Position numbers and translations under genes: made by a program. A model generated the notes under the pieces. It was given only the letters and a program-made list of their open reading frames with translations. It had not been told where the DNA came from and made no database searches. This document shows positions 44,351 to 53,313 of a stretch of 64,000 bases of DNA, piece after piece (the stretch's first letter is position 1; every line of letters starts with the position of its first letter). The DNA is from Candidatus Hydrogenedentota bacterium (GTDB lineage: Bacteria; Hydrogenedentota; Hydrogenedentia; Hydrogenedentales; JAEUWI01). The stretch is from positions 1 through 64,000 of the forward strand of contig JAHBVV010000026.1 of assembly GCA_019637335.1 (NCBI GenBank), given 5' to 3'.

Positions 44351-46621
44351 TTACGCCACGTACATTTCATGCAACTCCTGTTGCATGCGCACCAGGCGCT
44401 GGTAGACGCCGTCTTTCTTCCGCAGGAGCTCGGCGTGCCCGCCTTCTTCGACAATCCGCCCCTCGTCCACCACAAACAGCCGATCCGCCCGCCGGAGCGT
44501 CGAGAGCCGGTGCGCGATCGCGAATACCGTCCGCCCCTCCACCAGCTTGTCCAGCGCTTCCTGGATCTTGTGTTCCGTCTCGGTGTCCACGCTGCTCGTG
44601 GCCTCGTCCAGGATCAGGATGCGCGGATTACACAGGATCGCCCGCGCAATCGAAACGCGCTGCCGCTCGCCGCCCGAGAGCGTGTGGCCGCGCTCGCCCA
44701 CCACCGTGTCGTAGGCCTGGGGAAGCTGGCAGATGAAGTCGTGCGCGTTCGCGGCCCGCGACGCCGCAATCACCGCCGACAGATCCGCCTCCGGCATGCC
44801 ATAGCGGATATTGTCCAGGATCGAACCATGAAAAAGATGGGGATCCTGCAACACGATGCCGAGTTGCCGGCGGTACTGGCCCAGGTCCAGTTCGCGTACG
44901 TCCACGCCGTCTACGCGGATAGCGCCGTGCGACGCATCGTAAAAACGCGCGATCAGATTCGTTATCGTCGATTTGCCCGCGCCGGAGGGCCCCACCAGGC
45001 CGATCATCTCGCCGGGAGCCACATCAAAGCTGACATTCTTCAGCACGTGCCGGACGCCGTCGTAGCCGAAGCTCACCTGGTCGAAGCAAACGCGCCCCTG
45101 GACCGGCTCCAGCCGCACCGGGCGCTCCGCCTCGCGGATCTCGGGAACCGTGTCGAGGATCTCGAAGACGCGGTGGGCCGAGCTCGTCGCGCGGTTGAGA
45201 ATAAAGGTCATCCGCCCCAGAATCTCGATCGGCTGCATGTACATGCCCACATACAACGCAAACGACACAAACACGCCCACCTGGAGCGGTTCGGCGGTCG
45301 GGCTGTAGCCCAAGAGGCGCGGCATCGCGAAAATCCACACGGACAGCGCCATCCCCTGCACCGAAAGCCACAAAAACGGCCAGAAGCTCGTCCAGGTGTG
45401 GTGGATCTGGTTGAAGCTCGCACAGGCCAGGTCGTTGCTCGCGTTGAATCGCGTGCGCTCCCGGTCTTCCTGGTGGAACGCCTTGACCACGCGGATCCCC
45501 GGGATAGCGTCGGCAAGCACCGCCGTCACCGCGCTCCAACGGCGCCACGCCCGGATAAACAGCTGGTGCATTCGCTGGCCGTAGCGGAACAGCACAAACA
45601 GCAGCACCGGCAGTGGCAGGGTCATCACGAGACCGAGCTTCCAATCGAGCCAGAGCAGCACGGCGCTCAGCCCGCACAGCGTGGTGATCGCCACGATGAA
45701 GTCCACAAAGCCCCATGCCAGGAATTCCCAGAGCCGATCGGTGTCCGAGCTGACCCGGCTGATCAGGCTGCCGGTCTGCCGGGCGGAGAAGAAACTCAGG
45801 CTCAGTCTTTGCAGGTGGTCGTACGCCTCGCGGCGGAGATCCCGCGCCACGAATTCGCCCAGCAAGGCCATCGAGCGCATGCGCGCCCACGCAAAAAACT
45901 GCACGCCGCAGTAGGCCGCGCCGAGGAGCGCAATGAGCCACAGGGCTTCCGGACGGGCCGACATCGCATCGCGCGAGCCATCCTGCACCGGTCGCACGAG
46001 CGTGTCAATCAAATGCCCCGTCAGGAAGGGCGGCACGAGCTGCAGCGCGGTAATCGCAAGCGCGGAAAGCACCCCCGCCGATACGCGCCGCCAGTACGGC
46101 TTCATATACGAAATGAGACGCCACAGCACCGCCGAGCTGTCCTCCGAGACCGATGCCTGGGCCGTTTCGATGGGGCGGAGCAGGCTCTGCTGATACAGGT
46201 CCTCCGCGGCGCCCTCCGGCGGGCGGGCCTCGGGGTGATCCAGCAGGTATTTGATGGCCTCAAAGGCGGGGCGCTGCCGGTGGCTGAACTGGATCGACGC
46301 CAGGGCGGTCTCCCCACCGGCGCCCAGCAGCAGCATCCGGCTACAGCTCAATCCCTGTTGGATGCGGGCTTCAACAATGGAATCCCGATCAGCGCGGAAG
46401 CGGCGCCCGCCGCTTTCCTCGATCAGGAACAACGCCCGGTCCGTGAGCACGCACCACAGCGCGCCCAGTTTCAGTTCCGCGTCGAGATCGGCCAGCGCGA
46501 ACAATACCGGCTTCTGTTCTGGCGTGTCCGCGTCCAGCGCGCGCCGCACCGCGTTGGGTAGTCCGGACGGTTGTCGGGTGTAGCGCAACAGCCGGTTGGT
46601 GCGGGCCGCGTGGGTATTCAT
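44351..46621 (-). CDS. ABC transporter with fused membrane and ATPase domains (DUF1854-associated)
   Basis: A 756-residue half-transporter. An unusual N-terminal 170-residue soluble domain (FALADLDAELKLGALWCVLTDRALFLIEE) precedes six transmembrane helices (about 190-470) and an ATPase: Walker A GLVGPSGAGKSTI, signature LSGGERQRVSIARAIL, Walker B ILILDEATSSVD, switch IAHRLSTLRRADR. ATG 46621 follows AGAGGAG; the longer frame lacks an RBS. The pairing with DUF1854 matches the family annotated as cyanophycin metabolism-associated; the substrate is not established. Confidence 0.9.
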   Translation of the reverse strand: MNTHAARTNRLLRYTRQPSGLPNAVRRALDADTPEQKPVLFALADLDAELKLGALWCVLTDRALFLIEESGGRRFRADRDSIVEARIQQGLSCSRMLLLGAGGETALASIQFSHRQRPAFEAIKYLLDHPEARPPEGAAEDLYQQSLLRPIETAQASVSEDSSAVLWRLISYMKPYWRRVSAGVLSALAITALQLVPPFLTGHLIDTLVRPVQDGSRDAMSARPEALWLIALLGAAYCGVQFFAWARMRSMALLGEFVARDLRREAYDHLQRLSLSFFSARQTGSLISRVSSDTDRLWEFLAWGFVDFIVAITTLCGLSAVLLWLDWKLGLVMTLPLPVLLFVLFRYGQRMHQLFIRAWRRWSAVTAVLADAIPGIRVVKAFHQEDRERTRFNASNDLACASFNQIHHTWTSFWPFLWLSVQGMALSVWIFAMPRLLGYSPTAEPLQVGVFVSFALYVGMYMQPIEILGRMTFILNRATSSAHRVFEILDTVPEIREAERPVRLEPVQGRVCFDQVSFGYDGVRHVLKNVSFDVAPGEMIGLVGPSGAGKSTITNLIARFYDASHGAIRVDGVDVRELDLGQYRRQLGIVLQDPHLFHGSILDNIRYGMPEADLSAVIAASRAANAHDFICQLPQAYDTVVGERGHTLSGGERQRVSIARAILCNPRILILDEATSSVDTETEHKIQEALDKLVEGRTVFAIAHRLSTLRRADRLFVVDEGRIVEEGGHAELLRKKDGVYQRLVRMQQELHEMYVA

Positions 46622-46723
46622 GAAGTGCTCCTCTGCCGTAGTCCTGGCCTGATATACAGCTAATCGTTGAGTATGCATACTTCCCAGGCGGCGCGGCAAC
46701 CGGAGCAAGGGTGTGCCAGATAG

Positions 46724-46752
46724 TTGACACCGCGCGCAAAGTGCGGCACTAT
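46724..46752 (+). promoter_or_regulatory. Promoter of prepilin 2
   Basis: TTGACA, 17-bp spacer, CACTAT, giving a leader of about 175 bases. Near the leader end is the perfect 14-bp palindrome CAGGGAGCTCCCTG (46900-46913), 21 bp before the start codon. Confidence 0.5.
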
Positions 46753-46934
46753 GGGGGTAAGGCAGTAGCAGGAATCCACTCTGGACGTACGCGGCGGACG
46801 TTCCGTATTTGCGACCGGCTGTGCGTCACGGCTCGGGATTCCGGAAACCCCCGACGGTGAAAGGAGGTCCGGGCGGGATTACACTTAACAGATAACATTC
46901 AGGGAGCTCCCTGAAAAACGAGGAATTCATTACC

Positions 46935-47993
46935 ATGAAGAACAAGGGATTTACACTTATTGAGCTTCTGGTGGTCATCGCGATCATCGGTATCCTCGCG
47001 GCAATTCTGTTGCCCGCCCTCGCCCGCGCCCGCGAAGCCGCGCGGCGCGCAAGTTGCCAGAACAATCTCAAGCAATTCGGGCTCGTCTTCAAAATGTTTG
47101 CCAACGAAAGTCAGGGCGAGCAGTGGCCGAGCCTCTTCATCAAGGCGTACATTCCGCAGGACGGCGACCCGGCTGGTGTCAATGTCGTCTCCAATTACGG
47201 CCCTTCCGTTCCGGAGATCTACCCGGATTACCTGACCGACCCCAATACGGCCATCTGCCCGTCGGACATCGAAGGAAACGCCTCCCGCTGGACGGGGGTC
47301 GACAACGGCTTTTCCACGGCGGGCGAAAACCTCTTCGGCAGCATGGACCGGCGCGCCCAATCGGAACGCGCCGGGTGCAGCCACGGGGGCTCCTGCGCAA
47401 GCGCGGTCGACCAGAGCTACGCGTACTACGGCTATATCATGGACCAGATCGGGTCTTCGGACCCCACCGTTTCCGCCTCGACCATGGTCGCCACGATGGA
47501 AGCCACCGGACTTGCAAATTACAGCAGCGGCTACAATTTCGACCCCTACGACCCGACCCTGCTGATTCCGGTGCAGGCGAACGCCATGATCCTGCAGCTT
47601 ATTAACACGCTTGTGCCGCTGTACATCGACTTCTCAAGCGCGCCCAACCAGCAAAAGCTGGAGGCGTTCAATCAGTTCACCAAGGAAAACATCAGCGTTC
47701 CCGCGGGTACGGGGACTGCCGGCGGAAACACCATCATGCGCCTGCGCGAAGGTATCGAGCGCTTCCTGATAACCGATATCAACAATGCCGGCGCCTCGGC
47801 CCAGGCGCAAAGCGAAATCTTCGTAATGTGGGACCGGCTCGGGCGCCAGGTCGCCGACTACAATCACGTGCCCGGCGGCGCGAATATCCTCTTCATGGAC
47901 GGGCACGCCGAGTTTGTCAAGTTCAGCGAAGGCGAAGGCATCGCGAACATCTACTTCGCGACCTTCGATTCTCTGTTGAACAAGGGCGCCTGA
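46935..47993 (+). CDS. DUF1559-type prepilin/pseudopilin 2
   Basis: A 352-residue secreted structural protein, a paralogue of 31385-32377: same [23 protein letters not shown] start, [30 protein letters not shown], the CPSD motif, the [29 protein letters not shown] block and [17 protein letters not shown] at the C-terminus (H-x10-DG). It has its own promoter and terminator, so it is expressed alone. GAGGAA precedes the ATG. The long conserved blocks shared by the two copies suggest an old duplication kept for two filament types or conditions. Confidence 0.93.
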   Translation: MKNKGFTLIELLVVIAIIGILAAILLPALARAREAARRASCQNNLKQFGLVFKMFANESQGEQWPSLFIKAYIPQDGDPAGVNVVSNYGPSVPEIYPDYLTDPNTAICPSDIEGNASRWTGVDNGFSTAGENLFGSMDRRAQSERAGCSHGGSCASAVDQSYAYYGYIMDQIGSSDPTVSASTMVATMEATGLANYSSGYNFDPYDPTLLIPVQANAMILQLINTLVPLYIDFSSAPNQQKLEAFNQFTKENISVPAGTGTAGGNTIMRLREGIERFLITDINNAGASAQAQSEIFVMWDRLGRQVADYNHVPGGANILFMDGHAEFVKFSEGEGIANIYFATFDSLLNKGA

Positions 47994-48023
47994 TCGCACG
48001 CATATCGTGCCACTGTATTTGAA

Positions 48024-48063
48024 AACGCCGGGAGGATGATAAAGCAATCCTCCCGGCGTTCGT
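48024..48063 (+). terminator. Terminator of prepilin 2
   Basis: AACGCCGGGAGGAT and ATCCTCCCGGCGTT form a perfect 14-bp stem with a 9-base loop, about 30 bp past the stop. Confidence 0.8.
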
Positions 48064-48144
48064 GCTATCGGTGTTCGTGAAAGCCGAAACCGGATCTAAT
48101 CCGCCAGGCGCAAGACGTTCCAGGGCGCCCGGTTCCGCGGCTCA

Positions 48145-48250
48145 GTCCCTTGGTTCCCAGTGGTCCCTTGGTTCCCTGTGGCCCCTGTGGTCCCTGTGGT
48201 CCCTGTGGTCCCTGTGGTCCCTGTGGTCCCTGCTGTCCCTGCTGTCCCTG
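48145..48250. repeat. 9-bp tandem repeat CCCTGTGGT, about 11 copies
   Basis: Imperfect units CCCTTGGTT, CCCTGTGGT and CCCTGCTGT lie just past the citrate synthase stop. They resemble in length and composition the arrays at 34898 and 35618. Confidence 0.9.
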
Positions 48251-48261
48251 CAACCCGACCG

Positions 48262-49380
48262 CTACCGTTCGCTCAGCGGCGGAACCGGACGCTCCAGGTG
48301 GCCCCGGTAAATGCTCAGCGGGCGGTAGATTCGGTTGTGGTGTCCCTGCTCCAGAATATGCGCCGACCAGCCCGTCACCCGCGACGCCACAAACAGCGGC
48401 GTGTACAGGTCCAGCGGAAGCCCGAGCAGGTAGTACACCAGACCGCAGGGATAGTCCACGTTCGGGTAGATCTTCTTCTCCTCCACCATGGGCTGCTTGA
48501 TGGCGTCATAGATCGCCATCCAGTTGTCCTCACCCTTCCGCACCGCGAGCTGGCGCAGCTTATCCTCCAGGATCTTCGCCCGGTGGTCGCCCGTGCGGTA
48601 CACCCGGTGCCCGAAGCCCATCACCTTCTCTTTCCGCGCGAGCGCCTCCCGAACCCACTGGGCCGCCTCCTCCGCCGACGAGAAGCGCGTCAGCATTTCC
48701 ATGGCCGCCTCGTTGGCGCCCCCGTGCAACGGGCCCTTCAGCGCCCCAATGGCCCCCGTGATCCCGGAAACGATGTCGGACTCCGTCGAACAGATCACCC
48801 GCGCCGTAAACGTGCTCGCGTTGAAGTCGTGCTCGGCGTAAAGCACCAGCGTCAGATCGATCAGCTCGGCGGAAAGCTCATCTGGAACTTCCCCGTGGCA
48901 CTGATAGAGAATCTGCGCGGCATGGCCCAGGCCCACAAGCGGCGGCAAGGGCTCCTGCCCGTTCAACAGCCGGAAGCGCGCCGCGATAATGCCCGCGATC
49001 TGCGCCGTCAGCCAGAGCGCGCGCTGCCGGTTCGCCTCCTCGTCGTCGCCCGTGACCGGGTCGAAATGCCCCGCATAGGAGACCATGCTCCGGAGCACAT
49101 CCATCATCGGGGCCTCCGGCGGGATCTCGCGGAGCGCGCGCACCAGCGGCTCCGGCAGTGGCCGGTAATCGTCGAGTGTGCTCTGAAGGGCGTCCAGTTC
49201 ATCCGGCGTCGGCAGCTCCCCAAAAAGCAGCAGATGCGCCACTTCCTCGAAAGTGACCGTCTCCGCCAGCTCCTGAATCGGGTAGCCCCGGTACAGCAGC
49301 TTGCCGTTGTTGACGCAGGCGATCGCGGTTTCCCCCGCAATAACGCCCGCCAGGCCGGGGCTGTATTCCTGTTCGCTCAT
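48262..49380 (-). CDS. Citrate synthase
   Basis: A 372-residue type I-short citrate synthase that makes citrate from oxaloacetate and acetyl-CoA; methylcitrate synthase cannot be ruled out by sequence alone. It begins [23 protein letters not shown] and has [31 protein letters not shown] (catalytic His), [35 protein letters not shown] (catalytic His) and [16 protein letters not shown] (catalytic Asp nearby). The ATG at 49380 follows AAGGAGC. It is a single gene, with the tandem repeat at its 3' end. Confidence 0.94.
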   Translation of the reverse strand: MSEQEYSPGLAGVIAGETAIACVNNGKLLYRGYPIQELAETVTFEEVAHLLLFGELPTPDELDALQSTLDDYRPLPEPLVRALREIPPEAPMMDVLRSMVSYAGHFDPVTGDDEEANRQRALWLTAQIAGIIAARFRLLNGQEPLPPLVGLGHAAQILYQCHGEVPDELSAELIDLTLVLYAEHDFNASTFTARVICSTESDIVSGITGAIGALKGPLHGGANEAAMEMLTRFSSAEEAAQWVREALARKEKVMGFGHRVYRTGDHRAKILEDKLRQLAVRKGEDNWMAIYDAIKQPMVEEKKIYPNVDYPCGLVYYLLGLPLDLYTPLFVASRVTGWSAHILEQGHHNRIYRPLSIYRGHLERPVPPLSER

Positions 49381-49508
49381 ACACGCGCTCCTTCGTTCGC
49401 GATCGCGACGCGTGACCATCAGGCATGCACGCGCGCATCACGTCTGGAAAAGTGCCGTCCCGGCGCGATTCTTGTCAAGGCGCGCCCCATTAAACCTTTC
49501 AATAATCA

Positions 49509-50651
49509 CTATGCATCAGGGCTTGGAACGCGCCTGTCGACCATTTGGTCCCTGGGAAAGTAAGGCCGCCGCAGCTCCTCGGGCGTCGCGACGTCGCGGA
49601 AAATCGCATCCGCGACATCGAGCAGCACCGCGAAATCGGGCGGGAGCTGGTCGTGTCCGCCCTCGCGGACATGCAGCAGATTGCGATCCGGGACGCCGAG
49701 AAAATCATACACCGGTTGCGCCGCGGCCCAGGCGCGTTGCGTTCCCTCGGGATTCGCCCACAGATCGCCGTAGGCGTCCGTGGAGAGCACCGCCCGCGGC
49801 GCGACCAGCGCGCGCAGGAAATGCTGGTCGAAGGGCAGTTCCGCTTCGTTGTCCGCGAACCGGCCGAAATCGGCGTGGAACCAGCTCTTGAACCGGTCCG
49901 GCCGGGTGATCAGTTCGAGCGTTTCAATGCCCTTCGGCTTGTGGCGGAAGAGCGCCGCCCCGCCCGCGCCGGAACCGTTCGGCGCGACCAGCGCGAAACG
50001 CTCGTCCAGCGCCCCGGCAAGCAGCGCCGCCTTGCCCGTGCGCGAGTGGCCCGTGATCACCGTCTTCGCCGAGTCGACTTCCGGGATCGTTTCGATATAA
50101 TCCATCACGCGCGACGCGCACCACGCCCAAACGGCCAGGCTGCCCCAGTCACAGTCCGGGTAGGCCGCTTGGGCCGGGCCGGCCTCGTCGTAGCCCTCGG
50201 TATCCGGATCCAGGCTGGTCTGCTCGAAGCACACGAACGCATAGCCGCGCGCCAGAGCCGCCGGCGCGTGTTCGCCGCCCAGCCCGAAGCGCAGCATAAC
50301 GGGCGCAGGCGCGGTGGCCCCCGCGGGATGATACCAGTGGACCGTCGTGCTCAGCCCATGATCCGGGCCAAAGGCGATGCGAACCGCGCGAAAGTCCGCC
50401 GCGCCATCGAAACGCGCGCCGCGTTCCAGTTCGGCCTCCAGCCGCACATTGCCCGGCGCCGGCGGGACGCGGCCATATTCGTGCTCCAGCAGCAGCGCGC
50501 GCATCTCCTCCCGGCGCGCCGGCCACTGCGCGGTTGCGGTGACACGATCACCATTGAGGAAGACCAGCGGATCGGGCAGATCCGGGATGTCCTGCGAGGG
50601 CTCGGCCCCGGCGAGGATGCCAGGTAGCAGCGCCAGCAAGATGAGTAGCAT
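49509..50651 (-). CDS. Exported CE15-like (glucuronoyl esterase-type) hydrolase
   Basis: A 380-residue alpha/beta-hydrolase with a signal peptide (LLILLALLPGILAGA). The nucleophile elbow VITGHSRTGKAALLAGALDERFALVAPNGSGAGG is the GxSRxGK pattern of carbohydrate esterase family 15; HVREGGHDQLPPD offers the catalytic His. CE15 enzymes cleave glucuronate esters in plant cell wall material. The frame continues upstream, but residues before this ATG lack signal-peptide character and the start is the least certain point. Confidence 0.82.
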   Translation of the reverse strand: MLLILLALLPGILAGAEPSQDIPDLPDPLVFLNGDRVTATAQWPARREEMRALLLEHEYGRVPPAPGNVRLEAELERGARFDGAADFRAVRIAFGPDHGLSTTVHWYHPAGATAPAPVMLRFGLGGEHAPAALARGYAFVCFEQTSLDPDTEGYDEAGPAQAAYPDCDWGSLAVWAWCASRVMDYIETIPEVDSAKTVITGHSRTGKAALLAGALDERFALVAPNGSGAGGAALFRHKPKGIETLELITRPDRFKSWFHADFGRFADNEAELPFDQHFLRALVAPRAVLSTDAYGDLWANPEGTQRAWAAAQPVYDFLGVPDRNLLHVREGGHDQLPPDFAVLLDVADAIFRDVATPEELRRPYFPRDQMVDRRVPSPDA

Positions 50652-50805
50652 TTTCACGATGTCGTCGCTCCAGCGGGTTCGGAGGGATTTAACCGCAAAG
50701 GACGCAACGATAGCAAAGAACGCCCCGGCAGGGCCGCCACGGCATTCGTGTATAATGAGAGGGATCCGCCTCGCGAAGCAGCCTGCGGCGGCATGGAGCA
50801 CGTAG

Positions 50806-51015
50806 ATGAACAGCTATACATTCATAGTCGAGCGCTGTCCGGAAACCAATCTATACATCGGGTACGTTCCTGGCTTTCCCGGCGCCCACAGTCAGGGCGA
50901 GACCCTGGACGAACTGCGCGAAAACATGGCGGAAGTCATTCAGTTGCTTCTCGAAGTCGGTGAGCCGGTGCTCGAATCCGAATTTGCCGGCACGCAGACC
51001 ATTCAGATTGGCTAA
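50806..51015 (+). CDS. Orphan HicB-family antitoxin-like protein
   Basis: A 69-residue protein with the HicB N-terminal fold: FIVERCPETNLYIGYVPGFPGAHSQGETLDELRENMAEVIQLLLE. GGAG lies 7 bases before ATG. HicB normally neutralises the adjacent HicA mRNA-cleaving toxin; no HicA-like frame is next to it here, and the C-terminal DNA-binding domain is also absent, as in the short HicB-like (UPF0150) proteins. Confidence 0.88.
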   Translation: MNSYTFIVERCPETNLYIGYVPGFPGAHSQGETLDELRENMAEVIQLLLEVGEPVLESEFAGTQTIQIG

Positions 51016-51046
51016 TCGATGCCGAAATACCCTGCTCTGAAGCCGC

Positions 51047-52492
51047 CTACGCCAGAATCTCTCGGATGACATGCCCGTGCACGTCCGTCAGCCGCCGGTC
51101 GATGCCATTATGCCGCACCGTCAACTTCCGGTGATCGATCCCGAGCAAGTGCAACACCGTGGCGTGCAGGTCGTACCCATAGGTCACATTCTCCACCGCC
51201 TTGTAGGACCACTCGTCGCTCGCGCCGTGCGTCACCCCGCCCCGGATCCCGCCGCCCGCCAGCCACGACGTAAACGTAAACGGGTTGTGGTCGCGCCCCG
51301 CGCTGCCCTGGCTGCACGGCATGCGCCCGAACTCCGTGGTCCAGATGACGATCGTGTCGTCCAGCATGCCGCGCGCCTTCAGATCCTTCAGCAGCGCGGC
51401 CGCCGGTTGGTCCATGCTCGCCGCCATCTCCCCGTGATCCTTCTCCAGGTCCTCGTGTGAGTCCCAGTTGCGGCGGGGGAACGCGTTGTCCGCGCCGCTC
51501 CAGACCTGCACAAAGCGCACGCCCCGCTCCAGCATGCGGCGCGCGAGCAGACAGTTGCGCCCGAAGTCCTCGGTGACCGGATTGGCCAGGCCATAGAGGC
51601 GCTTCGTGGCCTCCGTCTCGCCCGACAGATCGAGCACCTCCGGCGCGGTGATCTGGAGCCGCGCCGCGAGCTCGTAACTCTCGATGCGCGCGTCCAGCCG
51701 CGAATCGCCCGCGCGATCCGCCAGGTGTATGCGGTTCAGGCGCTCCAGCGCGGCCAGGCCCGCCGCGTCGTTCTCCGGCTTCACGAACTCGTCTTCCGGC
51801 GGAAAGAGATCCGCAATGGGATTGGGCTTCGCGGGATGGATCAGCGTGCCCTGATAGTTCGACGGCAGAAACCCCGCACCCCAGTTCTTCGGTCCGCCCG
51901 GGCCGAATCCGCGCGCGTCCGGAAGCACCACGAAGGTCGGAAGGTTGTCCGTCTCGCTCCCGAGCCCATACGTCACCCACGACCCCACGCTCGGAAAGCC
52001 CGGCAGCAGGAACCCCGTCGTCTGCATGAACGTCGCGGGCCCGTGCACATTCGACTTCGCCACCATCGCGGGCAAAAAGGCCATATCGTCGGCGCAGGTC
52101 GCCAGGTGGGGGACCAGATCGCTCACCCATTTGCCGCACTCGCCCCGCTGCTTCCACGCCCACGGCGCCGGCATCACCACGCCCGGCTCGCTCTGAAACA
52201 ACTCCACCTTGCCGCCCGGATCAAAGGGCTGTCCCGCGCGCTCGGCCAGCAGCGGCTTGTAGTCGAACGTATCGCACTGGCTCGCCGCGCCCGACATGAA
52301 CAGCTGGATAACCCGCTTCGCCCGCGGCGGGTGGTGCGGGCCATCCGGCAGGCCCGGTGCGCCCTGGGCAAAGGCGCCCTCCCGGTTCAGCAGGTGGGCC
52401 AGCGCGATGCCGCCCAGCCCGCCGCCGGACTTCCACAAAAACTCGCGCCGGGAAAGCGGGCGCCGGGGCTGGTGTTTTGGGTCGTATTTCAT
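51047..52492 (-). CDS. Tat-exported DUF1501 protein
   Basis: A 481-residue protein with the Tat signal SRREFLWKSGGGLGGIALAHLL and a sulfatase/alkaline-phosphatase-like fold: KRVIQLFMSGAASQCDTFDYKPLL, HGPATFMQTTGFLLPG, MLERGVRFVQVWSGADN, WDSHEDLEKDHGEMAASMDQP, TEFGRMPCSQGSAGRDHNPFTFTSWLAGGGIRGG. DUF1501 genes in PVC bacteria almost always follow a DUF1549/DUF1553 gene in an operon; here that partner is upstream, separated by a 770-bp inserted cassette. The biochemical function is unknown. Confidence 0.9.
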   Translation of the reverse strand: MKYDPKHQPRRPLSRREFLWKSGGGLGGIALAHLLNREGAFAQGAPGLPDGPHHPPRAKRVIQLFMSGAASQCDTFDYKPLLAERAGQPFDPGGKVELFQSEPGVVMPAPWAWKQRGECGKWVSDLVPHLATCADDMAFLPAMVAKSNVHGPATFMQTTGFLLPGFPSVGSWVTYGLGSETDNLPTFVVLPDARGFGPGGPKNWGAGFLPSNYQGTLIHPAKPNPIADLFPPEDEFVKPENDAAGLAALERLNRIHLADRAGDSRLDARIESYELAARLQITAPEVLDLSGETEATKRLYGLANPVTEDFGRNCLLARRMLERGVRFVQVWSGADNAFPRRNWDSHEDLEKDHGEMAASMDQPAAALLKDLKARGMLDDTIVIWTTEFGRMPCSQGSAGRDHNPFTFTSWLAGGGIRGGVTHGASDEWSYKAVENVTYGYDLHATVLHLLGIDHRKLTVRHNGIDRRLTDVHGHVIREILA

Positions 52493-52530
52493 GGGATGTT
52501 AACTCCCTTTTGATGGAGTCAGAGAATATG

Positions 52531-53300
52531 TTCACCACGAAGGGCACGAAGAACACGAAGATTGGAAGATTATTGAAGTCTACGATTTTCGGTTATCAAA
52601 GATGGCTATCAGGCGAAATCTGGAACCAAAGACAAATACTACAATACCATGCGCTTAATGCCATCTTTCAAGCGGATTTCGTTGAAATTCATTAGCAGTC
52701 CTACCGGCTTTTTCGCGAGCCGCATATAGGTCAACAACTGGGCTTCGTGAATTGGGAGTAATTCAGAGACACTCTTCAACTCTACCACCAGCGTATCGTC
52801 TACCAGGATGTCGATCCGGTAGCCGCATTCCACCTCGATTCCCTTGTAATAGACCGTCACGGGGTCTTCGATGCGATGCGGGATGCCCTGCAAACTCAGC
52901 TCATGCGAAAAGCAGAACTTGTACGTTGATTCCAGCAGCCCGGGTCCAAGTTCCTTGTGGACCTCGATTCCGCAACCAATCACGCGACTCGAAAGTTGAT
53001 CAAATTCCATTGTGCTCCCTTTCAATGGGTTCTTCCGGGTGTTTGTGCGGCTTTCTGCGCCATACTCAATAACAAGAACGTAAACTGCGTGATGGGGAAA
53101 GTAAGGTAAACGGTTACCTCATACGATTGCCGACACCCGAAGTTATGACCTTACCCCATAATCGCAAGTATCGATCTATTCAATTCTTCCGAGACAGAAA
53201 TGCAACCCACAGGCCCAACTTGCCATCTGATATTCAAGGTTTCTACTTCATTCTTCTCCATTCTTCTCTTCTTCGTGTCCTTCGTGCCCTTCGTGGTGAA
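52531..53300. mobile_element. 770-bp cassette with 30-bp terminal inverted repeats
   Basis: The left end (52531-52560) and right end (53271-53300) are inverted copies matching in 29 of 30 bases; each begins TTCACCACGAAGGGCACGAA and is made of 9-bp CACGAAGNN units. The cassette carries the GxxExxY gene and lies between the DUF1549/DUF1553 and DUF1501 genes. No transposase is inside. AATAT-like sequence sits next to both ends, but no clean target duplication is seen. The 3' 270 bp inside the cassette hold no gene. Confidence 0.7.
52639..53010 (-). CDS. GxxExxY protein (PD-(D/E)XK-like)
   Basis: A 123-residue protein of the GxxExxY family: IGCGIEVHKELGPGLLESTY holds the signature, and YRIDILVDDTLVVELKSV holds the D-x-E-x-K nuclease-like core, then LLTYMRLAKKPVGLLMNFN. 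The ATG at 53010 follows GGGAGC; a TTG five codons upstream is less likely. Members are small and scattered, often bracketed by short repeats, as here. The function is unknown (nuclease fold, RNA-linked in some views). Confidence 0.9.
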   Translation of the reverse strand: MEFDQLSSRVIGCGIEVHKELGPGLLESTYKFCFSHELSLQGIPHRIEDPVTVYYKGIEVECGYRIDILVDDTLVVELKSVSELLPIHEAQLLTYMRLAKKPVGLLMNFNEIRLKDGIKRMVL

Positions 53301-53313
53301 ATATCTTCCTCCC

